Shown one piece after another: positions 16,592-25,046 of a stretch of 60,328 nucleotides of DNA; position 1 is the stretch's first letter, and each line of letters starts with the position of its first letter. The notes beneath the pieces were generated by a model. The model saw only the letters and a list, made by a program, of their open reading frames with translations, ran no database searches and was not told the origin of the DNA. Source of the DNA: Oscillospiraceae bacterium (lineage in GTDB: Bacteria; Bacillota; Clostridia; Oscillospirales; Oscillospiraceae); assembly GCA_902761635.1 (NCBI GenBank), contig CACWLG010000017.1:1-60328 (forward strand), written 5' to 3'. The position numbers and the translations under genes are program-made.

Positions 16592-17894
16592 AAAAAATAT
16601 GCGCACCCGCTCCCTGCGGGGGCAGGTGCTGCGGGTGGCGCTGGTCGGCCTGCTCGTCGGGGCGCTCATCTTCCTGGCCCTGTCGGAGCTGGGCGCGGTC
16701 CTGATCCGGGAAAACTACATGAGTCCCGAGAGTGTGAACCGCCGCAAGTCGAAGATCTATGCCGAGTTCAGCAGCTATGTCTCCTCCCAGGGCGTCAGCG
16801 GCCGGGACACCGCCGCCCTGGCCCGCTGGACCGAATCCCACGAATATGTGTCCATCTATCTCTTCAGCACCGGGCGTGAGCAGCAGCTGTTCACCGGCGG
16901 CAGGCTCGAATCCGGTCTCGGCGGCTATGACCCGCAGGTGCACGGCAGGCTCTACCCCATCCGCTTTGCCGACGGGCTCTACCAGGTCGCCATCGGGGAC
17001 AGCTCCCAGATCCGCCGGCGGCAGATCGTGAACATCGTGTCCTTCGCGGTGGCAGGGGTGTGCTACCTGCTGCTGTTCATGTGGTACACAGGCCGGCTCA
17101 CAAGGCGCATCATCAGCCTGTCGCGTGAGGCCGCCGCCGTGAGTGCCGGGGATCTCGAGCGTGTGATCGAGGCTCCGGGCGATGACGAGCTCAGCCGTCT
17201 TGCCGACTCCGTGGACGAGATGCGCCGCTCCGTCATCGAGCGCATGGGCAACGAGAAGCGCGCCTGGGAGGCCAACACCGAGCTCATCACCGCCATCTCC
17301 CACGACATCCGCACCCCCATGACCGCCATGATCGGCTATCTGGGGCTCCTTTGCGGCGGCACGGAGGATGAGAAGACCCGGGCACAGCTCGCCTCCTCGG
17401 CCTATGTGAAGGCGATGGAGCTCAAGGATCTGACCGACCAGCTCTTCCGCTATTTCCTCGTCTACGGCAAGGCGGAGCTCGACATGGCCACCGAGCGCTT
17501 TGACGCGCGGCTTCTGCTTGAGCAGCTTTTGGGCGAGATGGAATTTGACCTCAGCGACGCGGGCTATACCATGCAGCGGCGCGACTTTGAGGGCGAGTGC
17601 TTTATCACGGTCGATCCCCTCTTTCTCAAGCGGGTGCTGGATAACCTTGTCTCCAACATCAAAAAGTACGCCGACCCCGCGGAGAGCGTCGCGGTGGTCT
17701 CCGCGCTTGAGTCAGGCGCGCTGCGCGTCACGGTGTCGAACGCCGTGGCGGCCCTCCGCTCCCGCAAGGACAGCACCAAGATCGGTCTGCGCACCTGCGA
17801 GAAGATCATGACCGCCCTCGGCGGCAGCTTCGAGACGCAAAACGACGGGGCGCACTTCACCGCCGCGCTGACTCTCCCGGCAGAAAAAGCGTAA
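16584..17894 (+). CDS. Sensor histidine kinase with reduced ATP-lid
   Basis: 436 residues from TTG 16584, about 8 bases after GGGGAAAGGG; ATG 16599 is an alternative. Two transmembrane helices (about 14-40 and 148-168) enclose an extracellular sensor domain of roughly 105 residues, followed by HAMP and the phospho-acceptor His240 in ISHDIRTPM. The N-box is present (NLVSNIKKYA), but the G1 box normally written DxGxG is missing: the chain runs from VTVSNAVAAL to STKIGLRTCEKIM. This short lid is known in a subfamily of clostridial kinases, so the protein is probably active. It forms an operon with the upstream regulator. Confidence 0.92.
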   Translation: MTEKNMRTRSLRGQVLRVALVGLLVGALIFLALSELGAVLIRENYMSPESVNRRKSKIYAEFSSYVSSQGVSGRDTAALARWTESHEYVSIYLFSTGREQQLFTGGRLESGLGGYDPQVHGRLYPIRFADGLYQVAIGDSSQIRRRQIVNIVSFAVAGVCYLLLFMWYTGRLTRRIISLSREAAAVSAGDLERVIEAPGDDELSRLADSVDEMRRSVIERMGNEKRAWEANTELITAISHDIRTPMTAMIGYLGLLCGGTEDEKTRAQLASSAYVKAMELKDLTDQLFRYFLVYGKAELDMATERFDARLLLEQLLGEMEFDLSDAGYTMQRRDFEGECFITVDPLFLKRVLDNLVSNIKKYADPAESVAVVSALESGALRVTVSNAVAALRSRKDSTKIGLRTCEKIMTALGGSFETQNDGAHFTAALTLPAEKA

Positions 17895-18066
17895 ACCGGA
17901 ACCGAAGCGGGAGAGGAAAAAGGGCGCATTTCAAAATGCATACAGATGCAAAATCGTAGACCCGCCGAAAATCACATAATACCGAAAAAGCGGCGGGCCG
18001 ATGAGGGCAGAAGGTGAATTGCCAACAGGCCGGCCTGGGCCGTCAGCCTCGACGGTATTCATTCCA

Positions 18067-18110
18067 ATGCAGGGCATGTCTCAAAGCGAGACATGCCCTG
18101 CATTTTCTTT
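18067..18110 (+). terminator. Perfect 16-bp hairpin with T-rich tail
   Basis: ATGCAGGGCATGTCTC pairs with its exact complement across a 5-base loop, followed by TTTCTTT. It lies about 170 bases after the kinase stop and just before the convergent peptidase T stop, so it should end the + operon. The space from 17895 to 18066 shows no gene; it holds GGGCCGATGAG (17995-18005), also found at 30737. Confidence 0.75.
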
Positions 18111-18115
18111 CACCT

Positions 18116-19345
18116 TTATTTTATTAAATCCTTCGTCGGGGTGCAGACGATGTTCGTCAGGATCTCGACCGCCTTGTCCATGTCCTCGGCGGTAATGTGC
18201 TCGTAAGGGCCGTGGAAGGCGGCGCCGCCTGTGCCGAGGTTCGGGCACGGCAGGCCGGCAAAGCTCAGGCGCGAGCCGTCCGTACCGCCGCGCACCGGTC
18301 TTGTCACAGGCTCAAGCCCTGCCTCCCGGATGGCCTTCTCCGCGCGGCGGATGATCTCCATGTGCCGGTGCAGGATTTCCGACATGTTGCGGTACTGCTC
18401 GCGCAGGGTAAGCTCCACGGTCCCCTCGCCGTACTCCGCGTTCAGCGCCCGCTCGATCTCGCGCAGCCTCTCGCAGCGCGCCTCAAAGCGCTCGCCGTCG
18501 TGGTCGCGGATGATGTATTTGAGCTCCGCCCGGCTCACATCGCCGGACATATCGGTCAGGTGGTAAAAGCCCTCATAGCCCTCCGTGCGGGCGGGGATCT
18601 CCTCGGGCGGGAGCATGGCGTTGAAGTGCATGGCCAGCAGCGACGCATTCACCATCACGTCCTTGGCAGAGCCGGGATGGACGCTTCTGCCCTGGATTTT
18701 GACGGTCGCCGCGGCGGCGTTGAAGGTCTCGTAATTGATCTCCTCCACCGGCCCGCCGTCCACCGTATAGGCAAAGCTTGCCCCGAAGCGGATGAAGTCG
18801 AGCTTTGCCGCTCCGTGGCCGATCTCCTCGTCCGGCGTGAAGCAGACGCCCACGGCGCAGTGGGGCCTGTCCCCCTTTATAAGCTCCTCGCAGACGGTCA
18901 TGATCTCCGCCACGCCCGCCTTGTCGTCCGCGCCGAGGAGCGTGGTGCCGTCGGTGGTGATGAGCGTCTTGCCCGCGTGCGCCCGGACATCGGGAAATTC
19001 CTCCGGCCGGAGAACAAGGCCGCTCTTGCCGAGAGCCAGCTCTCCCCCGTCATAGTTTTTATGGAGCTGCGGCCTGACCCCGGCGCCGGAAAAGGCCGGT
19101 GCCGTGTCGATGTGCGCAATGAGGCCGATCATCGGCTCGGCCTTCATCTCCGGGCTCGGCGGCAGAAAGCCGTAGGTATAGGCGCTGGGGTCGGTATAGA
19201 CCCGCAGCATGCCCATGTCCCGCATCTCATTGCGCAGAAGCCAGGCAAAGGCGTACTGCTTTTCCGTGCTGGGCGTGCCGACACCGTTCTCATCGCTCTG
19301 TGTATCCACCGCCGCATAGCGCAGCAGCCGTTCGTATGCTCTCAT
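18116..19345 (-). CDS. pepT: Peptidase T (tripeptide aminopeptidase)
   Basis: 409 residues, the normal length for M20B peptidases. Metal-binding and catalytic stretches are intact: LIAHIDTAPAFSG (His and Asp), LGADDKAG (bridging Asp), TPDEEIGHGA (catalytic Glu plus ligand), YTVDGGPVEEINYE and, near the end, GGTDGSRLSFAG. It removes the N-terminal residue from tripeptides in the cytoplasm with two zinc ions. It lies about 100 bases downstream of ylmH and may be cotranscribed. No upstream promoter was obvious in that short gap. Confidence 0.96.
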   Translation of the reverse strand: MRAYERLLRYAAVDTQSDENGVGTPSTEKQYAFAWLLRNEMRDMGMLRVYTDPSAYTYGFLPPSPEMKAEPMIGLIAHIDTAPAFSGAGVRPQLHKNYDGGELALGKSGLVLRPEEFPDVRAHAGKTLITTDGTTLLGADDKAGVAEIMTVCEELIKGDRPHCAVGVCFTPDEEIGHGAAKLDFIRFGASFAYTVDGGPVEEINYETFNAAAATVKIQGRSVHPGSAKDVMVNASLLAMHFNAMLPPEEIPARTEGYEGFYHLTDMSGDVSRAELKYIIRDHDGERFEARCERLREIERALNAEYGEGTVELTLREQYRNMSEILHRHMEIIRRAEKAIREAGLEPVTRPVRGGTDGSRLSFAGLPCPNLGTGGAAFHGPYEHITAEDMDKAVEILTNIVCTPTKDLIK

Positions 19346-19444
19346 ACAAACCCCTCTTTTACCGATAAATGCAGTCCGATTTTTTGGACAGATTCTGTGC
19401 TATCATACAGTCAAAGGAAGCAAAACCCGCTCCCTGACTCCACA

Positions 19445-20188
19445 CTATTTGCAGAGCTCCGCCGTGACGAACAGCCGCCCCTTGCGGGAGCTGCCGCCGA
19501 TCTCCGTGACGCGGCCTTTGCCCGTGCCGCGCAGGGACAGCACGTCCCCTTCCCTGACGGGCGCGTCGGGCTTGAGGCACTCGGCATAGTTGAGGCTCAG
19601 GGCTCCGAGGGCGATTTGCCGCGCCGTCTCCGTGCGCGAGAGGTGGAAAAGCCCCGCCGCCACCGCGTCCAGCCGCGGACTCATGACGGTGAAGCGCCGC
19701 TCCTCGCTGTGCTTTTCCCGACGCGGGACAGCTTCCAGCGGGATCTGCCCGGTCTTGACGCCGAAGCGGCCCACCTTGTCGATGCTCAGCAGATGGCGCA
19801 GAACGCTGGGTTGACATAACGCAATTGCCTCCGACCCGTCCACCAGGATATCCCCGACCCACTCGCGCCCGACGCCCATGCCGAGGATGGCGCCCATATA
19901 GTCCCGGTGGCCGGGGCTGCCGAAGGCGGCCGTCAGGTGCAGGGCACAGATATGCTCGCCGAGGTCCAGCCCGTCCTCCTCCATCCAGTCCGGCAGGAAG
20001 AAGGCCATGGTACGCTCGGCGTCGGGATAGCCGCCGGAGAAGACCATGGAGACGCCGCGCAGGGCGGGGTCATGCTCGAGGGCATAGCGCTCCGCCGGAG
20101 TGAGAAAGCCCGTGTTCGCGGGCACACCCCGCTGCTCTGTGCGGCGGGCGAGGTCCCGGGCGCGTTTAAGGATCGCTTCGTTTTCCAT
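19445..20188 (-). CDS. ylmH: YlmH-like S4-domain RNA-binding protein
   Basis: 247 residues. Residues about 1-160 match the YlmH N-terminal region (RYALEHDPALRGVSMVFSGGYPDAER is spread over its core, with ILGMGVGREWVGDI). Residues about 175-245 are an S4 RNA-binding domain (SPRLDAVAAGLFHLSRTET, then REGDVLSLRGTGKGRV). B. subtilis YlmH binds the 50S subunit and has been reported to act in ribosome-associated quality control like RqcP. It is usually in the ylm cluster near divIVA, whereas here it overlaps the 3' end of a translational GTPase-nuclease gene by 23 bases, which implies translational coupling and a shared ribosomal role. Confidence 0.9.
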   Translation of the reverse strand: MENEAILKRARDLARRTEQRGVPANTGFLTPAERYALEHDPALRGVSMVFSGGYPDAERTMAFFLPDWMEEDGLDLGEHICALHLTAAFGSPGHRDYMGAILGMGVGREWVGDILVDGSEAIALCQPSVLRHLLSIDKVGRFGVKTGQIPLEAVPRREKHSEERRFTVMSPRLDAVAAGLFHLSRTETARQIALGALSLNYAECLKPDAPVREGDVLSLRGTGKGRVTEIGGSSRKGRLFVTAELCK

Positions 20189-22766
20189 CTCTGAGCCTCG
20201 TTTTATGGGCGTTGAAGTTGGTGCGCTTGAGGACCTCCTCGATCTGCGAGAGGGCCCACTCCACCTCCCCCTTGAATTCGCCGGAGGAGCAGCGAAGCAC
20301 GCCGGAGCGCAGGGCTGACAGGCGTATGAGGTTATCGCTTGTGACCACGCGGACGGTATAGTTTCTGCCGATCTCGTTCACGATACGCTCGATGTACGCA
20401 TCGCCCGTCTCCCCGTCCTTTGTGAAGGCGACGGCGATGTTGTGGTAATCCGAACGGGAGCCGGGATTGCCCGGGGTGCGGAAGCCGTCGAAGACCAGCA
20501 CAAGTTTTGCGCCCGTGAAGCCCGCATAGTCCGAGAGGATGTCCATTAGCTTCTCCCGCGCCAGGTCCAGCCGCTCGGCCGCGAGAGCCTTGAGCTCGTC
20601 CCAGGCGAAGATGAGATTATAGCCGTCGACAATGATATGCTCCTTTCGGCCTGTGAGCTGCGAAACCTCGTTCACAGCGGCGTTCAGCTGCCGGGCCCGG
20701 TATTCCGGGCGGCGGATGGGGCCGAACTCCCGCTCCATGATGGCCTCGAGCTCCCGCTCGTCGATATCGAAGCTGCGAAGCCGGGGCGCGGCCTGCGCCG
20801 GCTGCTCCTCCCGCTTCGGCTTGAGCACGGCCTCCAGGTGCATGTACTGCGGCACCTGGCTCCAGTGTACGTTCATCCCCGCCCCGTGGGCGCAGAAGAC
20901 CGAGTCGGCGGGGTTATCCTGATCCCGCTCCGGGTCGTAGCCGCAGGATGAGACGATGCGGCTCTGCTCCGTGCAGGGGCGGTAGCCGCAGGGCGTCAGG
21001 CTCAGGCGGCCGCGGCCGTGGGAATAGGCCAGCAGCTCTTCCATATAATTGCCGAGCTTTGCCGCGGGAGCCGAGCCCTCCAGCCGCAGGAACTCGCCCC
21101 GCTCCTCCGGAGAGGAGAAGGCGCCGTCCATGGCGCGGATATCGCTGATGGCGCGGCCGATCTCGGCCGCAGGCACCTCCAGCGCAAAGCTGTACCACGG
21201 CTCGAGCAGGACGGATTCCGCCTGCATGAGGCCCTGCCGTACGGCGCGGTAGGTGGCCTCGCGGAAGTCGCCGCCCTCGGTGTGCTTGACGTGGGCACGC
21301 CCCGCGGCAAGGCTGATGCGCATATCGGTAATGGGTGCGCCCGTGAGCACGCCCCTGTGCTGCTTTTCCGCAAGGTGCGTGAGGATCAGGCGCTGCCAGT
21401 TGCGGTCCAGCGCGTCCTCGGGACAGATGCTGTCAAAGCTCAGGCCGCTGCCGGCGGGCAGGGGCTCGAGCAGCAGGTGCACCTCGGCATAGTGGCGCAG
21501 AGGCTCAAAGTGGCCCACGCCCTCAACGGTGTTTTTGATCGTCTCCCGGTACAGGATACGCCCGGTGTCAAGCTCCACCTCGGTGTCAAAGCGCTCCCGG
21601 ACGAGGCTTTTGAAGATTTCGGCCTGGACCCGGCCCATGAGCTGCACGCTGATCTCGCGCGCCTGCCCGTCCCAGAGGACGTGAAGCTGCGGGTCCTCCT
21701 GATCGAGCTGCATGAGCTTCGGCAGCAGGACCATGGGGTCCGTGCCCTTCTCAAGGCACAGGCGGTAGCTCATCACCGGCTCCAGAACCGCGGCCTCCGC
21801 ATCCGCCGCAGCGCCGAGGCCCTGGCCCGGCCTGGTCCCGCTGAGGCCCAGGGCGGCGCAGACCCAGCCCGCGCCGACCTCCTCCGCCGTTTCATACTTC
21901 ACGCCGGAGTAGACGCGGAGCTGGCTGATCTTTTCCTCCGCCGCCTCCCCGGCGGCGTCTTGATAGCGCAGGAGAGTGCGAACCTTCAGGCTCCCGCCCG
22001 TGACCTTGAGCCAAGTGAGGCGGTTGCTCTGGGTATCGCGGGAAATTTTATACACCCGGGCGGCAAAGTCCGGCCCGTACACGGGCTTTGGCGCATAGAG
22101 CCGGAGGGCCTCCAGAAATTCGGCCACGCCCTCGGTCCTGAGGCCTGAGCCGAAAAAGCAGGGGTAGAGCCTGCGCCCCTCGACCAGCGCCCGGATCGTT
22201 TCCGGGCCGACTTCGCCTGTGGCAAGGTATTCCTCCATGGCTCCCTCGTCGCAGAGGGCGAGGTTTTCATGCAGGGCGTCCCCCACGGCGCCGAAATCGA
22301 CGCAGTGATCCGAAAGGCGGGCGGTGAGCTCCGCCATCAGCGCGTCCCGCCCGGGAACGGGCAGGTCCATCTTCGTCACAAAGAGGAAGGTGGGCACGGC
22401 GTAGCGCTCCAGGAGCTTCCAGAGCGTCTCGGTATGGGCCTGGACCCCGTCCGTGCCGCTGATGACCAGCACCGCCGCATCCAATACGCGCAGGGTGCGC
22501 TCGGCCTCGGCGGAGAAATCCACATGGCCCGGAGTGTCCAGCAGGGTGAGGCTCCCCTCCCCCAGGGGCAGGATGGCCTGCTTTGAGAAAATGGTGATGC
22601 CCCGCTGCCGCTCCAGGCTGTGGGTATCCAGGAAGCTGTCGCGGTGATCGACCCTTCCCAGCGTCTTCAGTTTTCCGGAGAGGTAGAGCATGGCCTCGGA
22701 CAGGGTAGTCTTGCCCGCGTCCACATGGGCCAGGATGCCCAGGACTGTATTGTTCTCATTCATCAT
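20166..22766 (-). CDS. TetM/EF-G-like ribosomal GTPase fused to a C-terminal NYN (YacP/Rae1-type) nuclease domain
   Basis: 866 residues. GTPase motifs: G1 AHVDAGKTT (13-21), G2 RGIT (55-58), G3 DTPGH (77-81), G4 TKMD (131-134). Domains II-V follow to about residue 690 and read like Tet(M)/Tet(O) ribosomal protection proteins, including SYRLCLEKGTDPMVLLPKLM and the domain IV region near EPWYSFALEVPAAEIGRAIS. Residues about 709-866 are a complete NYN domain: IIVDGYNLIFAW (Asp714), VFDGFRTPG (Asp760), ETGDAYIER (Asp789), VVTSDNLIR (Asp811), matching YacP. B. subtilis Rae1 (YacP) cuts mRNA in the ribosomal A site, where EF-G-like factors also bind. It is unlikely to be a plain tetracycline-resistance gene. 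ATG 22766 or 22763. Confidence 0.88.
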   Translation of the reverse strand: MMNENNTVLGILAHVDAGKTTLSEAMLYLSGKLKTLGRVDHRDSFLDTHSLERQRGITIFSKQAILPLGEGSLTLLDTPGHVDFSAEAERTLRVLDAAVLVISGTDGVQAHTETLWKLLERYAVPTFLFVTKMDLPVPGRDALMAELTARLSDHCVDFGAVGDALHENLALCDEGAMEEYLATGEVGPETIRALVEGRRLYPCFFGSGLRTEGVAEFLEALRLYAPKPVYGPDFAARVYKISRDTQSNRLTWLKVTGGSLKVRTLLRYQDAAGEAAEEKISQLRVYSGVKYETAEEVGAGWVCAALGLSGTRPGQGLGAAADAEAAVLEPVMSYRLCLEKGTDPMVLLPKLMQLDQEDPQLHVLWDGQAREISVQLMGRVQAEIFKSLVRERFDTEVELDTGRILYRETIKNTVEGVGHFEPLRHYAEVHLLLEPLPAGSGLSFDSICPEDALDRNWQRLILTHLAEKQHRGVLTGAPITDMRISLAAGRAHVKHTEGGDFREATYRAVRQGLMQAESVLLEPWYSFALEVPAAEIGRAISDIRAMDGAFSSPEERGEFLRLEGSAPAAKLGNYMEELLAYSHGRGRLSLTPCGYRPCTEQSRIVSSCGYDPERDQDNPADSVFCAHGAGMNVHWSQVPQYMHLEAVLKPKREEQPAQAAPRLRSFDIDERELEAIMEREFGPIRRPEYRARQLNAAVNEVSQLTGRKEHIIVDGYNLIFAWDELKALAAERLDLAREKLMDILSDYAGFTGAKLVLVFDGFRTPGNPGSRSDYHNIAVAFTKDGETGDAYIERIVNEIGRNYTVRVVTSDNLIRLSALRSGVLRCSSGEFKGEVEWALSQIEEVLKRTNFNAHKTRLRDGKRSDP

Positions 22767-22906
22767 AAGCGCATTTTACCAGCTTTTTCCCAAAGAATCA
22801 ATCGTAAATCCGTCCGCGCGGTCCCATGTTATGTAACCTTTTGCACATTGCATGCAAAAAGAAATACAATTTTCTGAAACTTTGTCTATTATTTTTGTAA
22901 AGATCA

Positions 22907-22915
22907 TGTTATAAT
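22907..22915 (+). promoter_or_regulatory. Extended -10 promoter of the second response regulator
   Basis: TG-T-TATAAT, about 65 bases upstream of ATG 22981, in an AT-rich divergent spacer shared with the GTPase-NYN gene. Confidence 0.5.
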
Positions 22916-22980
22916 TGAAGTGTATATTGCAATCACATTCATGATGCTGTTTCTTATTAACTATAAGGGGTACACGCCAG

Positions 22981-23670
22981 ATGAAAAAAATTTTGGTTTT
23001 GGAGGATGAATCCAATATTCGCAGCTTTGTGGTCATCAATCTGCGCCGCAGCGGTTTTGAACCCATTGAGGCCGCCAGCGGTGAGGAAGCCCTGGAAAAG
23101 CTGAAGGTCAATCCCGACATCTGCCTTGCGCTGCTGGACGTGATGCTGCCGGATATCGACGGGTTCGAGGTCTGCCGCCGTATCCGCGCCTCCGGCTCGA
23201 AGATGGGCATCATCATGCTCACGGCCAAGAACCAGGAGATCGACAAGGTCACGGGCCTCATGACCGGGGCGGACGACTATGTTACCAAGCCCTTCTCCCC
23301 TGCCGAGCTCACCGCGCGCGTGGACGCGCTGATCCGGCGCCTCGGCATCGACGAGGATGAGAAGTCTTCCACCGAGATCGTGAGCGGGCCCTTCCTCCTG
23401 AACACCCGCAACCGCACCCTGGAGAAGGACGGGCAGCGGCTCAAGCTCACGCAGATCGAATACATGCTCATCAAGCTCTTTATGGAAAACCCCGGCAAAG
23501 CCATGAGCCGGGAGGATATCCTCTCCGCCGTCTGGGGCAGCGACTTTTCGGGCGAGCTCAAGACCGTGGACGTGAATATCCGGAGGCTTCGCATCAAGAT
23601 CGAGGACGACCCCACCGAGCCGGAATATCTCACCACCGTGTGGGGCTACGGGTACAAGTGGGGATACTGA
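22981..23670 (+). CDS. OmpR/PhoB-family response regulator
   Basis: 229 residues. Receiver: acidic residues in VLEDESN, phospho-acceptor Asp53 in LLDVMLPDIDG, MLTAKNQE and VTKPFSPAE switch residues. Winged-helix domain from about 135 ends in LTTVWGYGYKWGY. It forms a PhoB/PhoR- or Wal-like pair with the kinase at 23874. Unlike most such pairs the two genes are separated by about 200 bases of inverted-repeat-rich DNA. RBS AAGGGG lies 11 bases before the ATG. Confidence 0.95.
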   Translation: MKKILVLEDESNIRSFVVINLRRSGFEPIEAASGEEALEKLKVNPDICLALLDVMLPDIDGFEVCRRIRASGSKMGIIMLTAKNQEIDKVTGLMTGADDYVTKPFSPAELTARVDALIRRLGIDEDEKSSTEIVSGPFLLNTRNRTLEKDGQRLKLTQIEYMLIKLFMENPGKAMSREDILSAVWGSDFSGELKTVDVNIRRLRIKIEDDPTEPEYLTTVWGYGYKWGY

Positions 23671-23873
23671 AATCATATGAGCGACAGGACCGTTCATTTG
23701 AGATTGCAGCCCTCTGCGCGCACTCGCTTGTGGGGAACGCTCGCACACTTGAGGGCTGAGGGGCATTTTTCGCGAGGTGCACGCCCCCGCGAAAAATGAT
23801 TTGATTTCTTTTTCGCATACGCGAAAAACGCTGCGAGGCTTTGCCGCGCAATCATCATTAGGAAGTACATTAC
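23671..23873 (+). repeat. Inverted-repeat-rich spacer inside the regulator-kinase operon
   Basis: No gene. Three nested or consecutive inverted repeats: CAGCCCTC (23707-23714) with GAGGGCTG (23751-23758); CATTTTTCGCG (23764-23774) with CGCGAAAAATG (23788-23798), a perfect 11-bp stem; TTTTTCGC (23809-23816) with GCGAAAAA (23821-23828), loop ATAC. The structure looks like an inserted repeat element or a transcript-level control point between the two genes. RBS AGGAAG lies at its end. Confidence 0.6.
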
Positions 23874-24872
23874 ATGTTTGGCAATTTACGGACACAACTG
23901 CTGCTGTCGAGCATTGCGGCGCTGGCGCTGCTGCTGATGGGCACCTGGGCCTCCAGCCATGGGCTGATGGGCTGGGCCACGGCGATCTTCATCGCCGTGT
24001 GCGCCTATGTCATCGCCGTGAATATCTGGTTCTGGTACTGCGTGGCGGGCCCGCTGGGGAAACTGCGCAGCTTCGCAAAGCGCATCTCCTCCGGCAGCTA
24101 CGGCATCAAGACGGAAGAGTTTGAGGAGGACGAGATCGGTTACCTCGCCGAGGAGATCAACGCCATCTCCGAGAAAACCGCTCTCGCCGAGAAGACCAGG
24201 ACGGAGTTTATCTCCCAGGTCTCCCATGAGCTGCGCACCCCGCTGACCGCCATCACCGGCTGGGCCGAGACCATCGCCTACGATCCGGCGGTGCAGGGCG
24301 ACTCGCTCAAGGGCATCCAAATCATCTCCAAGGAGGCCGAGCGCCTGACCAATATGGTCAAGGAGCTGCTGGAGTTTACACGCATTCAGGACGGGCGCTT
24401 CAACCTGCGCATCGAGCTCATCGACATCGCCGCCGAGCTGGAGGACGCGCTCTTTACATACGGGGAGCTGATGAAGCAGGCCGGGATGAAGGTCCGCTAC
24501 ACCGGGCCTCAGAGCGAGATCCCGCTCATCCCCGGGGATTCCGAGCGGCTCAAGCAGGTATTCCTGAACCTTTTGGACAACGCCATGAAGCACGGCGGCG
24601 ACGGCGGGCGCATCGACGTCTCCCTCCGGCAGGAGGAGGGCTGCGTGCGCATCAATGTGCGCGACTACGGCCACGGCATCCCGGAGGCGGAGCTGCCGCA
24701 CGTGAAGGAGAAGTTCTACAAGGGCAGCTCCAAAAACCGCGGCACTGGCATCGGCCTTGCCGTATGTGACGAGATCGTGGCGCGCCATGGCGGCACCCTC
24801 GCCATCTCCAACGCTCCGGGCAAGGAGGGCGGATGTCTTGTGTCCGTGACGCTGCCGCTGAGCGCAAAGTGA
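23874..24872 (+). CDS. Sensor histidine kinase (PhoR/WalK-like, no large sensor domain)
   Basis: 332 residues. Two transmembrane helices (about 8-24 and 35-57) leave only a loop of about ten residues outside. HAMP-like linker about 58-105; phospho-acceptor His118 in VSHELRTPL; N-box NLLDNAMKHGG; G1 DYGHGI; G2 GTGIGLAVCDEI. The enzyme is complete. Lack of an extracellular domain suggests sensing within the membrane or through partners. It follows the response regulator at 22981 after a structured spacer. Confidence 0.94.
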   Translation: MFGNLRTQLLLSSIAALALLLMGTWASSHGLMGWATAIFIAVCAYVIAVNIWFWYCVAGPLGKLRSFAKRISSGSYGIKTEEFEEDEIGYLAEEINAISEKTALAEKTRTEFISQVSHELRTPLTAITGWAETIAYDPAVQGDSLKGIQIISKEAERLTNMVKELLEFTRIQDGRFNLRIELIDIAAELEDALFTYGELMKQAGMKVRYTGPQSEIPLIPGDSERLKQVFLNLLDNAMKHGGDGGRIDVSLRQEEGCVRINVRDYGHGIPEAELPHVKEKFYKGSSKNRGTGIGLAVCDEIVARHGGTLAISNAPGKEGGCLVSVTLPLSAK

Positions 24873-24888
24873 CGATGCAAGCTTTTAT

Positions 24889-25017
24889 GGCAACACCACA
24901 CAATCCGCCTTCGGCATCTCCTGGAAAATTTGTGCCCTGATTTCGTCACTTTTTCTTGAGGTACACAAAGTACATCTGCGAAAAAGTGCCTTTATCACCG
25001 AATTATGCGGTATTGCC
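24889..25017. mobile_element. MITE-like element, 129 bp, with terminal inverted repeats and TTAT target duplication
   Basis: The left end GGCAACACCACACAATCCG matches the reverse complement of the right end at 15 of 19 positions. TTAT flanks the element directly on both sides (24885-24888 and 25018-25021), as expected for a target-site duplication. Inside, CACTTTTTC (24947-24955) pairs with GAAAAAGTG (24980-24988), with GTAC/GTAC nested within. No coding capacity. I think related copies occur in other Clostridia, but that is from memory and unverified. Confidence 0.65.
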
Positions 25018-25046
25018 TTATTGTATGATATAGAGGAGAATGTACA

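Noticed and set aside
20166-22766. Reading the GTPase as a tetracycline-resistance determinant
   Set aside because: Tet(M)-type resistance proteins are about 640 residues without a nuclease domain; the fusion and chromosomal context with ylmH argue for a housekeeping or stress role. Resistance cannot be excluded by sequence alone.
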